Source: Strigops habroptila (Eukaryota > Chordata > Aves > Psittaciformes > Psittacidae). Taken from it: a stretch of DNA of 64,000 nucleotides. The notes beneath the pieces were generated by a model, which was given only the letters and a program-made list of their open reading frames with translations, was not told the DNA's origin and did no database searches. The translations under genes were made by a program, and so were the position numbers. The DNA lies in NCBI RefSeq assembly GCF_004027225.2, contig NC_044277.2, positions 70,991,900 through 71,055,899 of the forward strand. The letters run 5' to 3'. Shown in pieces: positions 24,363 through 36,880 of this stretch (the stretch's first letter is position 1; the number at the start of each line of letters is the position of its first letter).

Positions 24363-25453
24363 AAAAATTTGTGTGGGGAGAGGAGGAAGCAGGGTTAGAG
24401 GAGGAACTACTGCTATGTTTTGTCAGAAAAAAAAAAAAGCAGATATTGTAGGGTAAAACTAAACTATCAAAGGATATTTCAGGGCAGTGACCATAAAGTA
24501 CCACCCTGTGTTTCCTAGCATGTTAGAGTCATATATGTGACTGATTAAGAGAAAGACTGTATGCTAGTCAGCATGAGCAGAGCTGAGGTGCTTCCTTCCT
24601 TGTGCACTGACCTGGGTGGATCTTGTTCTAAGAAGTTTAGCAACACTGCCAGAGTCGTCTGTGGCTTTTGCACTGAAGTGACACTACAGCTCTCCCCTAA
24701 AACTAAGGTTGATTAACTTCTGGATCAACTTAGAAAGTCTCTAAGGAGCCCTAATGATGCCAGAACATGATGATACTTTCCTTACTCCTGGGAGTTAGGC
24801 AGCATGACACAGAGACAATGATATCTGTCCTAGCTGGTAGTAGTCTAGGGAACTTCTGAACTGTCATTTTACTTTAACACTGCAACATGTTGTGTTGGAG
24901 AGAATTTCCCATAAGACCAAAGAAGGTCTAGGGTCCAGATATAGATCTCAAATCCCATTTCTAACCACATAAACATGATTCATTCAATTCCACCGTCATT
25001 TAGCACGAGATAAACTGGGAGAAACTACACAGAAATATCAATGTAATCAAGGCTTCACTTGTAAGTGATGCCAGTCAAAGGATTATCCTTTTATGAGAAT
25101 CAAAGGTAATTTTATTGTGTCCAGAGCTTCTACTACCAGGTATGATATACAACTGTAAACAGAGAAAACTTGAGCAAGGTCATATAGGATGGTACGACTG
25201 AGCACCCAAGACTGGCTAGAACCCAACCCAAGTAAACACAGCAAAGAAACAAGCCTCAGGAATAACGATCTGCAGCACAAGATCTCTCCTATTTTTCAAA
25301 TTGCTTCATCTATCTGACATGCAGCCAAGCCATCATCAGTTGGGTCTACAGACCAGTCCTCAGTCAAATTCACCTAGTTCTTACATTTCTGGATTTTGGG
25401 AAGCTTGATTTTTTTAAAGTGTCTTTGCTACTTGGAGAAGTGATCATGGAGTC
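24363..25453. other. Non-coding, nothing recognised
   Basis: A 12-base A run near 24,427 and ordinary AT-rich DNA. Confidence 0.5.
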
Positions 25454-25480
25454 TATTATTATTATTTTTATTATTATTAT
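25454..25480. repeat. (ATT)n microsatellite
   Basis: Imperfect TAT/ATT trinucleotide repeat, two blocks of about four units around a short T run. Confidence 0.9.
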
Positions 25481-25905
25481 GTCTTTTTATAATAGTGCTA
25501 AGGTATAGAATTTGAGGTATACGTGTCAGCTAAGACAGCTCTCTTTAGAGCCCTCCAAAACCCATAAATAAAACCCCCCTAAACTGTAGATCTTTCACAC
25601 ATTTATGTTCTTATCCCTGATAATGTCCTCTGCTGAAAAATACTGTAGATATTTTCCAGAGGAAAGGACAATTTCTTCTTTTCTTTCCTTTGTTCCTGTG
25701 AGTGAATTAGAATGTCCATTTCAGAAAAGAATGCACTTCTCATTCATAGTCAGCTTGAACCTTAGTCCACTTCAATCTTCCTTCAACACTGGGTTTGAAT
25801 TTATGAACAAGGATTTACGCATTCAGTGTTTATTGAGAAATGGTAACTAGCATATACTAGAATAATCCCAAAGAAAAGGTTTTAATGAAAAAGCAGGGAA
25901 CACAT

Positions 25906-25928
25906 GGCATCCCTTATATAGGGATGCC
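25906..25928. other. Perfect hairpin, 9-base arms around TATAT
   Basis: GGCATCCCT at 25,906-25,914 is the exact reverse complement of AGGGATGCC at 25,920-25,928, with the five-base loop TATAT between. The centre reads CTTATATAGG, so the sequence is also TATA-box-like. It could be a chance palindrome, a small RNA hairpin or a binding site; no other promoter feature supports it. Confidence 0.9.
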
Positions 25929-26935
25929 TCACAGTGGTGTCTAAATTGTCCTGGCGAAATTGCGTTGGCTTTTGAACGGCTAGTATTCCAGATAGCTCTG
26001 GGACACAAGGTTGAAACTCCTAAAAATTACATAGGACTGAAACACAAGCCCATGTGTGAAACTGAGTCTCATAAGACAATTTGTGTTTCTATCTATGATG
26101 GCCAGTTTTAGCCTAAAACCTGTACAGAAGAGCCAGAGAAGCAATAAGTATGTGGAAGCCACGCATTTAGAGAGCACAATTGTTGGTGAGCATAAATCAG
26201 CAAGGGCTTACTAAAACCAGCTGGCACTGTGCAAGGAATTTGTAGGTCCCATGCTATTACCAGAATACACACTTCATTAGCCTAATACCTATACCAAAAT
26301 TAGGTGCACTACTTGGCCAAATAGGGCCTTACTTGCACAAACAAGCACAGTGTGTTTGATCTACTCATGTTCTGTGTTAGCGAAAAGAGAGACATCTCTC
26401 TTGTTGGCCTGAGCAAGAGTCTCAGTCTCCAGGACAAGAAAATAAAGTGTGCTAATATCTCACGTGTAAACAAGCGGGCACTCTGATGATGCTGATCCTC
26501 ATTCAAAAAATAGGACCAAAATGCCAAAAAAACCCAAGAAGTTCAGCTTTTGTGAGAGAGACAAAAGAAGGACATTTTCGTTTCATCAGAATGATCATGA
26601 CTATCTCATTTTGAGAGCAACACTTAAAATATTTACTCAACATTACATCAATATTCAAAATGTTTTAAACAAGTTTTCTGCATGGCCAAATAGTATGTAG
26701 ACATTTGCAAAACAATTTGTCAACATTGCCTCTGAGGTGTGTTGTAATGAAAATGTGAAATTTCACAAAAAAAAAAAAAAGGTTTAAATGCAAGCTTTCC
26801 AGTGCAGTCAGTAAGAAATTTAGCTGAGCAAAAATGGTACATTTGAATTCAAATGAGCTGTAAATACATGGTATCTAGCCGGAGTCTGTAAGAGCTATTT
26901 AGTAAAATAAGCAATATTCTATTGCAATATGTTAA
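25929..26935. other. Non-coding, nothing recognised
   Basis: AT-rich sequence with a 14-base A run near 26,767. Confidence 0.5.
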
Positions 26936-27420
26936 AAATTAGCTGTTTGGGGGAAGGTAAGGCATCTGGAGCCCGTTATTTTGTATGAGCTGTGTATCAG
27001 GGAAGGCTTAGTTTGGCTGATGGTGTCAAAGGAGTTATCAGAAATACAAGCATTTATCTAAGTAATTGCACAGGAGAAAACATTAAGAACTTGGCATATG
27101 TTAAAAATGATTCCTAATTAAAATGTTATTTAATAAACAGGCACATTTTATTACTCATGAACTAAAAAAAAAATTAATAAGTGACTGCTAAACAAGTAAT
27201 TATAAGGGTAATAAAGCTCTCCATTCTGATTAGGGAAAATATTCATTTCATGACCATCCAGTGATCCATTTTATACCACAGCTGTCAAAAGAGGCAGTCT
27301 GCAACCATTTCAAGATGTACTATTGTTACTGTGCTTATGTAATACTAATATTACATTTTATAACAGGAATAATGCTCTCAAACTAGTTCTTAGGGTTATT
27401 ATAGATCAGGTTGCTTACAC
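26936..27420. other. AT-rich stretch resembling a conserved non-coding element
   Basis: Nearly 500 bases of non-repetitive AT-rich sequence with many TAATTA, ATTA and AATTAAT-type cores (AAGTAATTGCACAGG, GATTCCTAATTAAAATG, AAGTAATTATAAGGG) and no transposon or simple-repeat character. This texture is common in developmental enhancers and ultraconserved elements of vertebrates. It is only a texture-based suspicion: no conservation can be measured here. Confidence 0.25.
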
Positions 27421-27826
27421 ATAAACTGCTCTTGAGTCTTCCTTAGCTCACAGGTAGACTGATGCAGTTTTGACACTGGGATTGTGAGGCACATGGGAGA
27501 TTTATAGCTTTCTGACCCCTGTCAGCACCACTCAAAGCAGTGAGCACGACCAGTCAGGTGGCAGTAAAAGTGTTTTCCACCTGCTCCCTGCTTCCAACTA
27601 TTAAAGTCTTGGTAGAAGGGCTCAAACCTGTGAGATGCTGATCACCCACCCTTCTCTCTGATAGCTGATGTAACTCACCATCCCTGCAGGCACCTCTGCA
27701 ATATGCTCTAAAAATTTGTGAGATAAAACAGTAGAGGTGGGGGGAAGGTAGTGGAATAACAAAAAAATATGGAACTGGTTTAACACCTGGAAAACTAAGA
27801 GATTTTCAACCTAACCAGAGATCATG
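27421..27826. other. Non-coding, nothing recognised
   Basis: Ordinary sequence ahead of a small tandem duplication and a candidate exon. Confidence 0.5.
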
Positions 27827-27864
27827 ATTAGGTTACCTCCCTGTCATTAGGTTACCTCCCTGTC
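27827..27864. repeat. Exact tandem duplication of a 19-base unit
   Basis: The unit ATTAGGTTACCTCCCTGTC occupies 27,827-27,845 and again 27,846-27,864 without a mismatch. It lies about 100 bases upstream of the acceptor of the candidate exon at 27,965. Confidence 0.95.
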
Positions 27865-27964
27865 ACTAGTTTAAGACCCTGTTTCTCTTCAATTTTCCCT
27901 GTTCAGTTTTGTTCAGGACATCCCTCCCACCTCCAATGACTGTCTGCACATTTTTCCTTTTCAG

Positions 27965-28174
27965 CTCTTTCAGGCAAAGGAGACCCGGATACCATTACAG
28001 TGGGAAAGTGATCCGGCTTCCAAACCATTTTCTGCCTTGTTTGTCCTATCTGGACTTGTACTTATTCAGCCATTGTGAAGACTAATTTCACTCACAGAAG
28101 GAAGTGCCTCCCCAGCAATTTTTAAAACATGCTGTGAGCCACCTGTCTCATCTGTGTGCGTTGGTAGAAACCAG
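27965..28174 (+). other. Candidate non-coding exon bounded by strong splice signals
   Basis: The upstream side has a good polypyrimidine tract and acceptor, GCACATTTTTCCTTTTCAG, ending at 27,964. The downstream side has a near-consensus donor, ACCAG|GTAAGC, with the break at 28,174/28,175. The enclosed 210 bases are close to a usual internal exon size. The frames stay open only part way (38 codons in the frame starting at the first base), so a protein-coding internal exon is unlikely. A long non-coding RNA or untranslated exon is possible. Identity unknown; splice-like pairs also occur by chance over 64 kb. Confidence 0.3.
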
Positions 28175-28833
28175 GTAAGCCACGAAAACAGATTTCATAA
28201 CTGAGATGGCCCATAGAAATGTGCTATCAGTTATTCTCTATGTTTCCCTTTCTTTTCCCAATAACTCAATTGTGTTTTGTGATATAACACAAGTGAGCAG
28301 CAACTGTTCAGCTCCACTGAGACTCAACATTGATACTGTATTACTAAAGAGGAATAGTCACTGTCCTTCCCTAAAACCGGGTCACAAGAACAGGATGTGT
28401 TGCAGTGGGAGGTTATTTTTCCAGTGTCATTAGTAAGGCATATATTTACCTTACCTAGTCTACTTGGAGATTATTTGCATTTTTCTTGCCTTCATAAGAT
28501 GTAGTTCATTTGAAACGAGGCTGCAGGATTAGTCCCCTTGCACTTGGAGGAATTTCAGAGGAATGTCTGAATTCAGCCAGCAGATGTTAATGCTTTCTCC
28601 ACAGTTACCCTTTATGGTACAGGAGCTGCCAAAGGCCCCTGCCAGCACTAGAGTTCAGCTGGTATCACATCAGGAGGCTCACCACATATAGGAAAATGGT
28701 ACAGTGGTTCTTGCTACTCTTGTGTGATAAACAGCAAAAGGAATAACTGCGCTTTGTGAGGCAGAAGCCCAGTTGGCACTTTGCCTTGATATTCACATAT
28801 TTGCATGGCATCAGCCTGTGGATTAAGAGATAA
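28175..28833. other. Non-coding, nothing recognised
   Basis: A 75-codon plus-strand frame at 28,206-28,433 has no recognisable domain. Nothing else stands out. Confidence 0.5.
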
Positions 28834-29011
28834 AGGCTGAACATTTATTATCTCATTCAGCAAAGCCATTGTTTTTTTAAAAATCACTCACAAGGCTTCT
28901 TTTCAGCTGAGAACCATGAGACCTGTGAGCGATCCATACGTCTGGAAAAATGTCAGGTGAACACTCAGTGTAAGAAAGGATTGTTGGGAAGTGACTGTAG
29001 GATTTTCATTT
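28834..29011 (+). other. Short cysteine-containing open stretch with acceptor-like start
   Basis: An open frame ending in a stop at about 29,011 includes five cysteines. The last part has spacing C-K-K-G-L-L-G-S-D-C, similar to the end of an EGF-like domain. An acceptor-like GGCTTCTTTTCAG ends at 28,906, and a donor-like GTCAG|GTGAAC occurs at 28,956/28,957. It has no start codon of its own and could only be an exon of something larger. The resemblance is weak and may be chance; no gene is claimed. Confidence 0.15.
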
Positions 29012-32000
29012 AAAACCAAAGAATTTTAAAAGGACAGCTGTAAAACAAAATTAAAATTCTGAAAATAACTTAGTCTTTTGTTGTTGATGGTTTAATCCTG
29101 CAGTTCTCAGTTCTTACCCATCTGGGCTAGTATGAACAGGAAGGAAAAAGAAAACAGCAAGGTAGGAGGTGAAGGCCTAAAATGCTAACCTATCTGATTT
29201 TATTTGATATACAAATAATAGCATATATAAGTTTGGTTCACAACTTGTGAGCCATGTAAGGAAAGTTTGTTTTTCAACTGAACTACCTTAGAGAAGATTG
29301 TTAGTCCTGCTGCCACATTTAAAAGGCAGATTGCAAGTGCTACAATCTTTGTTGTGAAGTACAAAATAAAAAAAGGGAAGAAATTCTTAACTATAAAATG
29401 CAGGAGATGAATTCTCAGAATTAGCAACCTCTTAACCAATGCCCTGATTCCCAGTATTAGATGATAGTACTTAGGAAGTGGCTCTAAGATGCTCTTTATA
29501 TAAATGATTTTTTGTGTGTTTAGGGGTTTACCTGTGTTCCTCCACTGTGTGCACTATCAGTTTGCCATTCTGAAAAAGTATCATGAAGATCATCAGCATA
29601 AGAAAGGAACAAGGGCATATAACAGCAAAATGCAAGAAATATGGTAGCTGCCTATACTTTTAAAAGTTGCCTGTAATTTTTGGTGCATTTGAAAAGCATT
29701 ATCTCTTAAAAGCAATTTAAGAAGGGACAATTTAATAAAGAATTACCCAAATGCACTAGTTCATCTGGAATAAATTTAGACAATACAGCACTCTACATCA
29801 TATGCTGTGGGGTGGGCTGGAAAAACAAAAGCATCCAGCTTCTTTCCTTTGTTTTTGGCTTTTTCATTTTTCCTTTTGAAGGAAAACTACTTTAGGTGAA
29901 AAGTAGAGTCCCAAGCACTACTCCAGAGAGGACGAGCGCAGGTGTTCCATTTCTCACTCAGATGAGAGAACAGGGCACAATTAGTATTCTCCCCTCTACA
30001 AGAGGATTGTTTGTTCCTGCTTTTTTCTTCATTACAAACCTGGAATACTAACTGGACTTCTTTAAGAATTTTTAATTTAAGAATTTGTAATTATTGTTAA
30101 GAACATACTGTATTTTTCCAGGTAAGACTATAATGAGAAATTTAGATCTTATTTCTAGGAGCATCTTGGAAACTGAAGTAATTATTTCTCTAAATAGACT
30201 TCAGTTCTCAATTGCATATCAGCAGCAGCTGCTCACTGTTCAATATAATAGGTGCTCTAGCCAAAGATCCATGCTTACACAGTTCAAAAGGGACAAGAGA
30301 GATCCTATTATTCAGGTCTCCCATGTTCCTATCCTTGCACTCGGCTGGTGTACTTTCATGGGTAAAGCTCTCCTCATCCACCCTGCTATTGACATAGTAT
30401 TTCCCCCCCTCTGAAGCACTAGATGTTCCAGATGAGACAGAAAACTCCGATAAACAGGAATTGTTCTTCAGCCTCTATTCTTGGACCAGGTAGTCCCAAA
30501 CTCATACCCACTTGCTTCTTTAGGAACCAGTGGAGGATTCACATGTGAAAGCAGCCCTGGCTGCATGGGCTGGATGTACTCTTAGAGTGCTGTTTCTATC
30601 ACCTCATGACATTAAATCTCCCTCAGTTAAGGCTCCTGCCTTGAAACACTACAGATTTCATGTGCAGCGATATTATGAGAGGAATCCTACAAATTCTAAA
30701 ATCATAAGGCGGGAAAATTGTTCCTTTACAAGTTTTATATCCAACATGCTGTTTAGTAAATAAAGCATACGCATGTAAAGCACTTTAAAGAGGCATTTGC
30801 TAGTTTAACTGATATGTAATGTGATACTGTAATATAATGTCATCTATGGAATATAATCTATTTTTTACCCTAGGATTCTGCTTGGACAACAGTCAAGATC
30901 ATAAGTCATTCTCCACATTCCCACACAAGTGTCTCTCACATCTAATTACTTCCTTTAATAAGAAACATAAGTGAGGTGTGTATTATTAATATCTACATAA
31001 ACAAAATAAAAGTATGGATTTACACCAGGAAGCGTATATGGAGCTCCTCCCTGAAAGTAGCTTAAAAGAGGGAGAATTAGGGGGACTTAGTAGAATATTG
31101 TATATGGAATTATATTTAAATTCTTCTTACTGGCAATTCAGGAAACATTGTGCAGATTAATAGATGCTCTATACATTACAAATATTTTTCTCTGGTGATG
31201 GGTACATCAGCTTCTGGCTTTGCATAGTAATATATGATAGCCATATATTAATTTTTTAGAACATTTGTACAGCACATATGGTCCTCAGCAGCTCAGGGTC
31301 TACTGTCAGTTGGTTAAATAACCACCATAGCAGTTTTGAGGTCAACGCTGCCAGGATTGGTGCCTGAAAAGCAGGAAATCCAGGTAGCTGTCTTTGACCA
31401 CTACAGTGACCACTGGCAGAATTAGACATCTGAGAAATACAGGATGTTGGGTTTCTTATTTTAACCTGAAAACCAAAGTAAAAAAAGCAGATTAGATACT
31501 TATGTTAGATACCCGAGGATGCTAGCATTCACACAGATCCCTGACACACAGCATCATTGGAGACACTGGAAACATCCCTCTTAAAATGAAGAGTCATACA
31601 AGAAACAAGTCTTACTCTACAGAAACTCCAGGTAGCAAGTTCATCTTTACCAACCAAGAAGTTGCAACACAAACCCTAATAGCTACTAGTTCAGTCCAGA
31701 CAAGAAAAGAAGCCCTGGTAGCAGGGCAAATGGATACCAGCAAAGAACACGTGTGTGACAATCGCAGCCCAGTATATCCATTGTGGAACAAATAATGAAA
31801 AACAGGAAGAAAAATGCCTGGTCATAAGGTAGGAGTGGAAGTGACAAAGGAAATCTAACCAATTCATGGCCTGCGCTGGAGTCCCTGCAAAATGAACTGT
31901 CAAACCTGACAAGAAAATGCATCACTGAACCCAGAAAACTTTAATCAGTCAGAAAATATTGACGTTGACTATGGACTGAGGACAGTAGCTCAGTCCAAGT

Positions 32001-33994
32001 GCCCACAAATGGATGTGCAACCTTAAAATTTGTTGCAGGCAACATCTACCATTCTACAATGTGTAATGCAGCAATAGAAAGGGGGAGATGTATTCCACTG
32101 GTGTGTAGGGGGGTATTTTGGGAAAAGAACTAATGTTAACTCATGTAAAAATAAGTTGAGAATGTCAAATTGTCCATGCTTGCCAACAGGCATGCAACGC
32201 ATGTTCTGTAAAATGCTTGGGTAACAGGAAAAGCGAGGACATTACGCTATCATCAGGAAATAGGAGATAATGAAAGAGATGCCAAATAAAGAATGCAACT
32301 TGCAGCCTAATAAAATAGTTCCTTTTTTCCACCCTCCTTTTCCTTTCTTCTTCTCTAGTTTGGAAACATAGTGTTTTGTCCAATACACCAACCCTTCTTT
32401 CATTCATTAGGTTTGAAAGAAAAATCCACCTAATGAATATACCAGTCACATGTATTCTTCTGAAATATGAATGATGGTAAATTTTGCCTGTTTGCCATCC
32501 TAAAGCTGCTTAGGATTCCTTGAGCTGGAAGTAGGTACTACCCAATCCAGTCGAGCCTGATTCATATATAAGCTCACAAAAGTTCCTCGAATTCTAAGAC
32601 AAACTGGCAAAGAAAGGTTTTTCATCTATGAAAACCTGTGTCCAATTCCTCACTTAGCTTTTCTTCTGTGAACACAAGCATTTTCCCATTGTAAAACTAA
32701 GATGATGCACATTCCTTCCTCACAGAAGGAATCTCACCCACCTGACAAAAATATTTTTGAAAAGCACATGACAAGTTATGTAAAAGTTGCCTTGATGCTT
32801 GTTCAGTGGTCACGGTTAGCCATCAGACTGAACCTATCACCTACAGGGAGAATAAATTGCAGGTTCCACTCAAAGCTGTGTTAGCTTTCCCCTGCATTTT
32901 CACTGTTTAGTATGTCTTTAATTTGAACTCCTTATTTAAAGAAATATTAACACACCACTCATTCCCCCTCAAAGTAGATGCACCATTTGTCTCAGCTTTC
33001 AAAGCTGAGAGACACTCAGAGCAGGGACTCCTTTGCATCTGTTCGTGAGCACTCAGCCATTCAAACTAGGAGATCTCAGTGCAAGGAAGACTCAATCATT
33101 AGTGCAGGTAGAAACTTTCAATTTTTAAAAAACTTAATTAAAAAACCCCAACAGAATCTCAAACAAACAAACAAACAAAGACCTCCAAAAAACCAAAACA
33201 AAAACCAGCAAGCATTCAGTTGAAATTTGTGTCTTCATTACCAGATTTCAACTTGAGGGAAGGAAAGTTCTTAGAGTTGAGGGCTATTGTCTGGTTAACT
33301 ATATAGATTGTAACAGTAACACCTATTACAAGTGACAAATTAACCTAGCCATGTCAAAGCTTTCAGCCATGGGAACTTTCCTATCACATATGGCTACTGG
33401 AATATATGACTCTTATTCCTGCACAGCCCATATGGAGAGTGTCCCAGCACACACTCTTATAGCATATTCACAATTTCCTCTAACCCGCATCTTTCAGTCC
33501 CACCTTTCCTCTGCAGCATCATTCATACAGCTCAAGCTTCTCATATAAAGCAAACACCCCACTCCACCTCCACACAAGTATTAGCAACACTTACTTTTGC
33601 ATCATTTCTTTGCTTTGCACTCCCACTGACAGGTTTGCTGGATGTGACGGCCAAAGCTGACCCACCTCTTCCCAAGGCCTCCCAGTTTCAGGAGACACCA
33701 GTTTGCTCCCACATGGCTCATTTCCTCTCCCATCTCGGTTTCAGCACCTCCCACTGACCTCAACAGAAGAGAATAAAGTCTTGACTATATGTAGTAAGGT
33801 GCTCAAACATTTCTCACATAATCTGGGTGGGCAGCAGCTGGGAGAACACCGAGCACTGCATCCTGCTAGGTAGGTTGTACATTCAGACTTGCCTCAGAAA
33901 AAGTTGCTTTTCCTAAGCATCCAGTTTTCGTGTAAATACTTCGGAGTATACCCTCATCTACTGAGCAGCTCTTAAACTTGAACCATTATGCATC
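29012..33994. other. Non-coding, nothing recognised
   Basis: About 5 kb of AT-rich sequence with only short frames. The longest, 106 codons at 30,094-30,414 on the plus strand, has no domain. An A-rich and CAAA-rich stretch lies at about 33,120-33,205. No transposon is confidently recognised. Confidence 0.5.
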
Positions 33995-34022
33995 TCTTTT
34001 AATTATGATCTTTTAATTATGA
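33995..34022. repeat. Exact tandem duplication of a 14-base unit
   Basis: TCTTTTAATTATGA occurs at 33,995-34,008 and immediately again at 34,009-34,022. The unit contains a TTAATTA homeodomain-type core, so the duplication doubles a potential binding site. Confidence 0.95.
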
Positions 34023-36774
34023 ATGAAATGTTTTATTATCTCCAAAACGAAAAGGTAGTTACAACAACAACTAGATATTGCTCTAAATTTGAAGTTCCTT
34101 TCTAGAGCATATCTTAAACATCATTTACTATACGTATCACATAACTAATGCCAGTTATCACAGTACTACTCAACTATGTACCTTATTGGGAAAACCTCTT
34201 TCCTCCTGAGGATCTAATAAAAACCCCAAACCAACCAACAAAAAAAACCCACCACAAACCAGCAGCTTTTTATTACCAGATTTCAAATTTGGATTTTTTC
34301 ATGTTGTCTTCTTCTATTTTCAGTCATTCTCTCCCAACTACTCCATGCTCCAAAAATATTCAACAACAGAAATGGACATTTTGAACATAAATATTTCCTT
34401 TGAGCAACAGAAATCTACATTTTTTTCTTCTCTTACCCACTTTCTCCAAAATTCTTCTGATCATTTTGTAAATCTTCCGGCCACACTAGAAACAGCCTCT
34501 GCTGACAGAGCACTTATGCTAACATTCCTAACTTGCCTTCCTCATTGCCCTGGTCTAAACCATGACACTCATAAAACACACACATTGTCAGAAAAAGGAC
34601 TGTGGTGGTTGTTTGCAGCACCCTGGCATTTATATGTGCCAGTGCTGTGGTTAGTTTCTCACCTTTAACTAACGCAGCAATGCTGGCAAAATTTGGCAGT
34701 GACGGCTCTCTCAGCCCAAAAGCCCATTTAAACAAACAAGAGTTCTACGTTAACTTCCGTGAATCTGTTCCCAGCCTAAAAGTCCTCATCTCGGCATTGC
34801 ACATGGACCTTTAATCCCCTTACTTCATACATACAGCCTTACGTAAAAAACACTGAGGAAGAAGGAGGCCTAGCCTGGATTTTGACAGTACATGGCTACA
34901 GCTCAAGCTTGTAGCTTGAGACTACACCCTTTTCTCTGAATGCAACTTTTATTCTTGAGGTAGAAAGCAACAGCCTACCCAGTGACCTGCAGACCAGAAA
35001 CATTAAGGCGCAGACTTTCTCTGAAGCATAGATACAGCACATATAGGAGCGCATTGACAGTATCACCTCAGTGAGCCATGTGACAAAGGCAAGGCAATAC
35101 ACACATTATGAAGACTCATCCTTTAAAATCTAATGCTTTGGCTGTTAACTGCAATAGCATTCTGGTTTCTCTAGGAACAAATGCAAGCCTTAAAATAGCA
35201 CTCTGGGTCAAAAATAGACCTTTTTTTTGTTTTTAAATAAAAACCCAACCAGAAATCATGATCGGCTACCCTCTTTTAAGCTGAATTTATCAGGGTTGAG
35301 TCACACCAACTATAAACTAATCATCTCCAGGAAACAAACCCCACCATTACTCTTGCTCTGGAAACTCTTTGTGAGCAACACCTCATTTTTGCCTGTGTGA
35401 GTGTCACATAGAGACCCTGTGAAATAGCAGGGAAAGCAAAACTTAACACTGAGGCATCAGCCAAAGCATCTCAATAGGGTGAGATACATTGTGAATTACC
35501 ACCACATTATTCTTTAAACAGCTATTCCTCCAAAAAGATAAAATTTAGCTGGGTTTTTCATCCAGCTACATCTCTTGGTAGTGCTTGTGTGGCACAGAGG
35601 GAGCCACAAGAGCTTGTGGTTTCTCCCCAGAGAATCCCTCTCTCCATAGAGATCCTCCACGGTCAGGAAGCTGGAAGGAGCTTCTCCTGTTCCTACAATG
35701 TGCTGGATTCAATGCTACAAGGCATAGCAGGAAACTACATGCCAGGGAGTGGGGAGGAAGCATCTCCAAGGGAAAGCAGAGGCAGAAGCTTTTCAAAGGA
35801 AGAGAGAAAGAAAAGGCCAGGTAGCAGATCACTAGAGGAGAAAATACACTGTACCTTTAGATCTTTATATGATGAAAACAATGTGCAGAAGCCACACAGC
35901 TGTAACTAACTGTTTTCAAGGCAGACAAAAAAAATCAGGCTTTAGCTGATGTTTAGAGCAGTTCCTGGCAGCAGAATTAAAAGCATTGTAAGAACCACAA
36001 CAGACTCACGTATTTAAAGAGACAATATTGAAATGTTACGTGATGGGCAAAGAAGAAAAAGAATAAAGTAAATTTGCCATAGGAAGATAAGACGAAGGGC
36101 ATGGTGCAATAAGCTTCATTACAGCCACAAATCCGAAGAATTAGCTACAGGTCAGATTCAAAAATGAGTGCTTAATAAGTTTTCTCAATATAAATTATGG
36201 AAAGAGGACATTGATGCGCCTCCAAATCAACCTTATCCCCCCTCCCAAATCAAGTGTCTATGCTACAGATTTAATGCTAGATTAATATTTCTGCTCTCCT
36301 GAGCACATGGAGGAGGGCTATGATTTCCTATTGTCTTTTCTCTTAAAAGAACCCCTGAAAACCAAATGCATGCACCAGTACATCTGCATTACCAAATACC
36401 TGAGTGTGAAACCGTTTCAGTGGAGACTGTCCTCCACTTATGTATTTCTTATAGAGAATTAGGTGATTATATACTGTATCATGTGGCTCTGTAATGGCAT
36501 ACAATTATGCAACTATGTTTACATGTCATATACATACGAATGGTAAAGTATGTACTTTCTTAAGTTTGGATTAAAAACCTGCTCCAATGAATATGCTGTC
36601 CAAATTCCTTGCAGTTTCAACAGGAAGATTTGGGGGGTTCCTGTAATACTGTGTGGTTTTTCTAATTTTTAGCTAGTACAAGTCTTCAGGAATGTGCAAT
36701 ACAGGCGAATTTTAAGTGTTGAGTTCCAAAGTCAGACTTCAGGGGCACATGGAAAGAAAAGTCAATACACAAAG
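34023..36774. other. Non-coding, nothing recognised
   Basis: Short frames only, including two overlapping plus-strand frames of 79 and 106 codons at 35,585-35,909 without domains. No repeats recognised. Confidence 0.5.
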
Positions 36775-36880
36775 CAGAGCTGCCTTTAGTGTTAAGCCTC
36801 ACTAGATGTGTGAATTTGGGCAAATACCTGCTCCCTAAAACTAGTGTGCTCATTTGGTGAAAAGAACTGTAAATAGACCA
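36775..36880 (+). mobile_element. MIR SINE fragment (degraded)
   Basis: CACTAGATGTGTGAATTTGG, then GCAAATACCTGCTCCCTAAA, then GTGCTCATTTGGTGAAAAGA and ACTGTAAATA follow the order of the MIR core ('ctagctgtgtgaccttgggcaa ... cctca ... catctgtaaaatg ... ataa'). The linear agreement is moderate, as expected for a copy of this age. Confidence 0.45.

Noticed and set aside
30530..30763. 77-codon plus-strand frame ending close to an AATAAA-type signal
   Set aside because: No domain and no splice or promoter context; AATAAA is frequent in AT-rich DNA.
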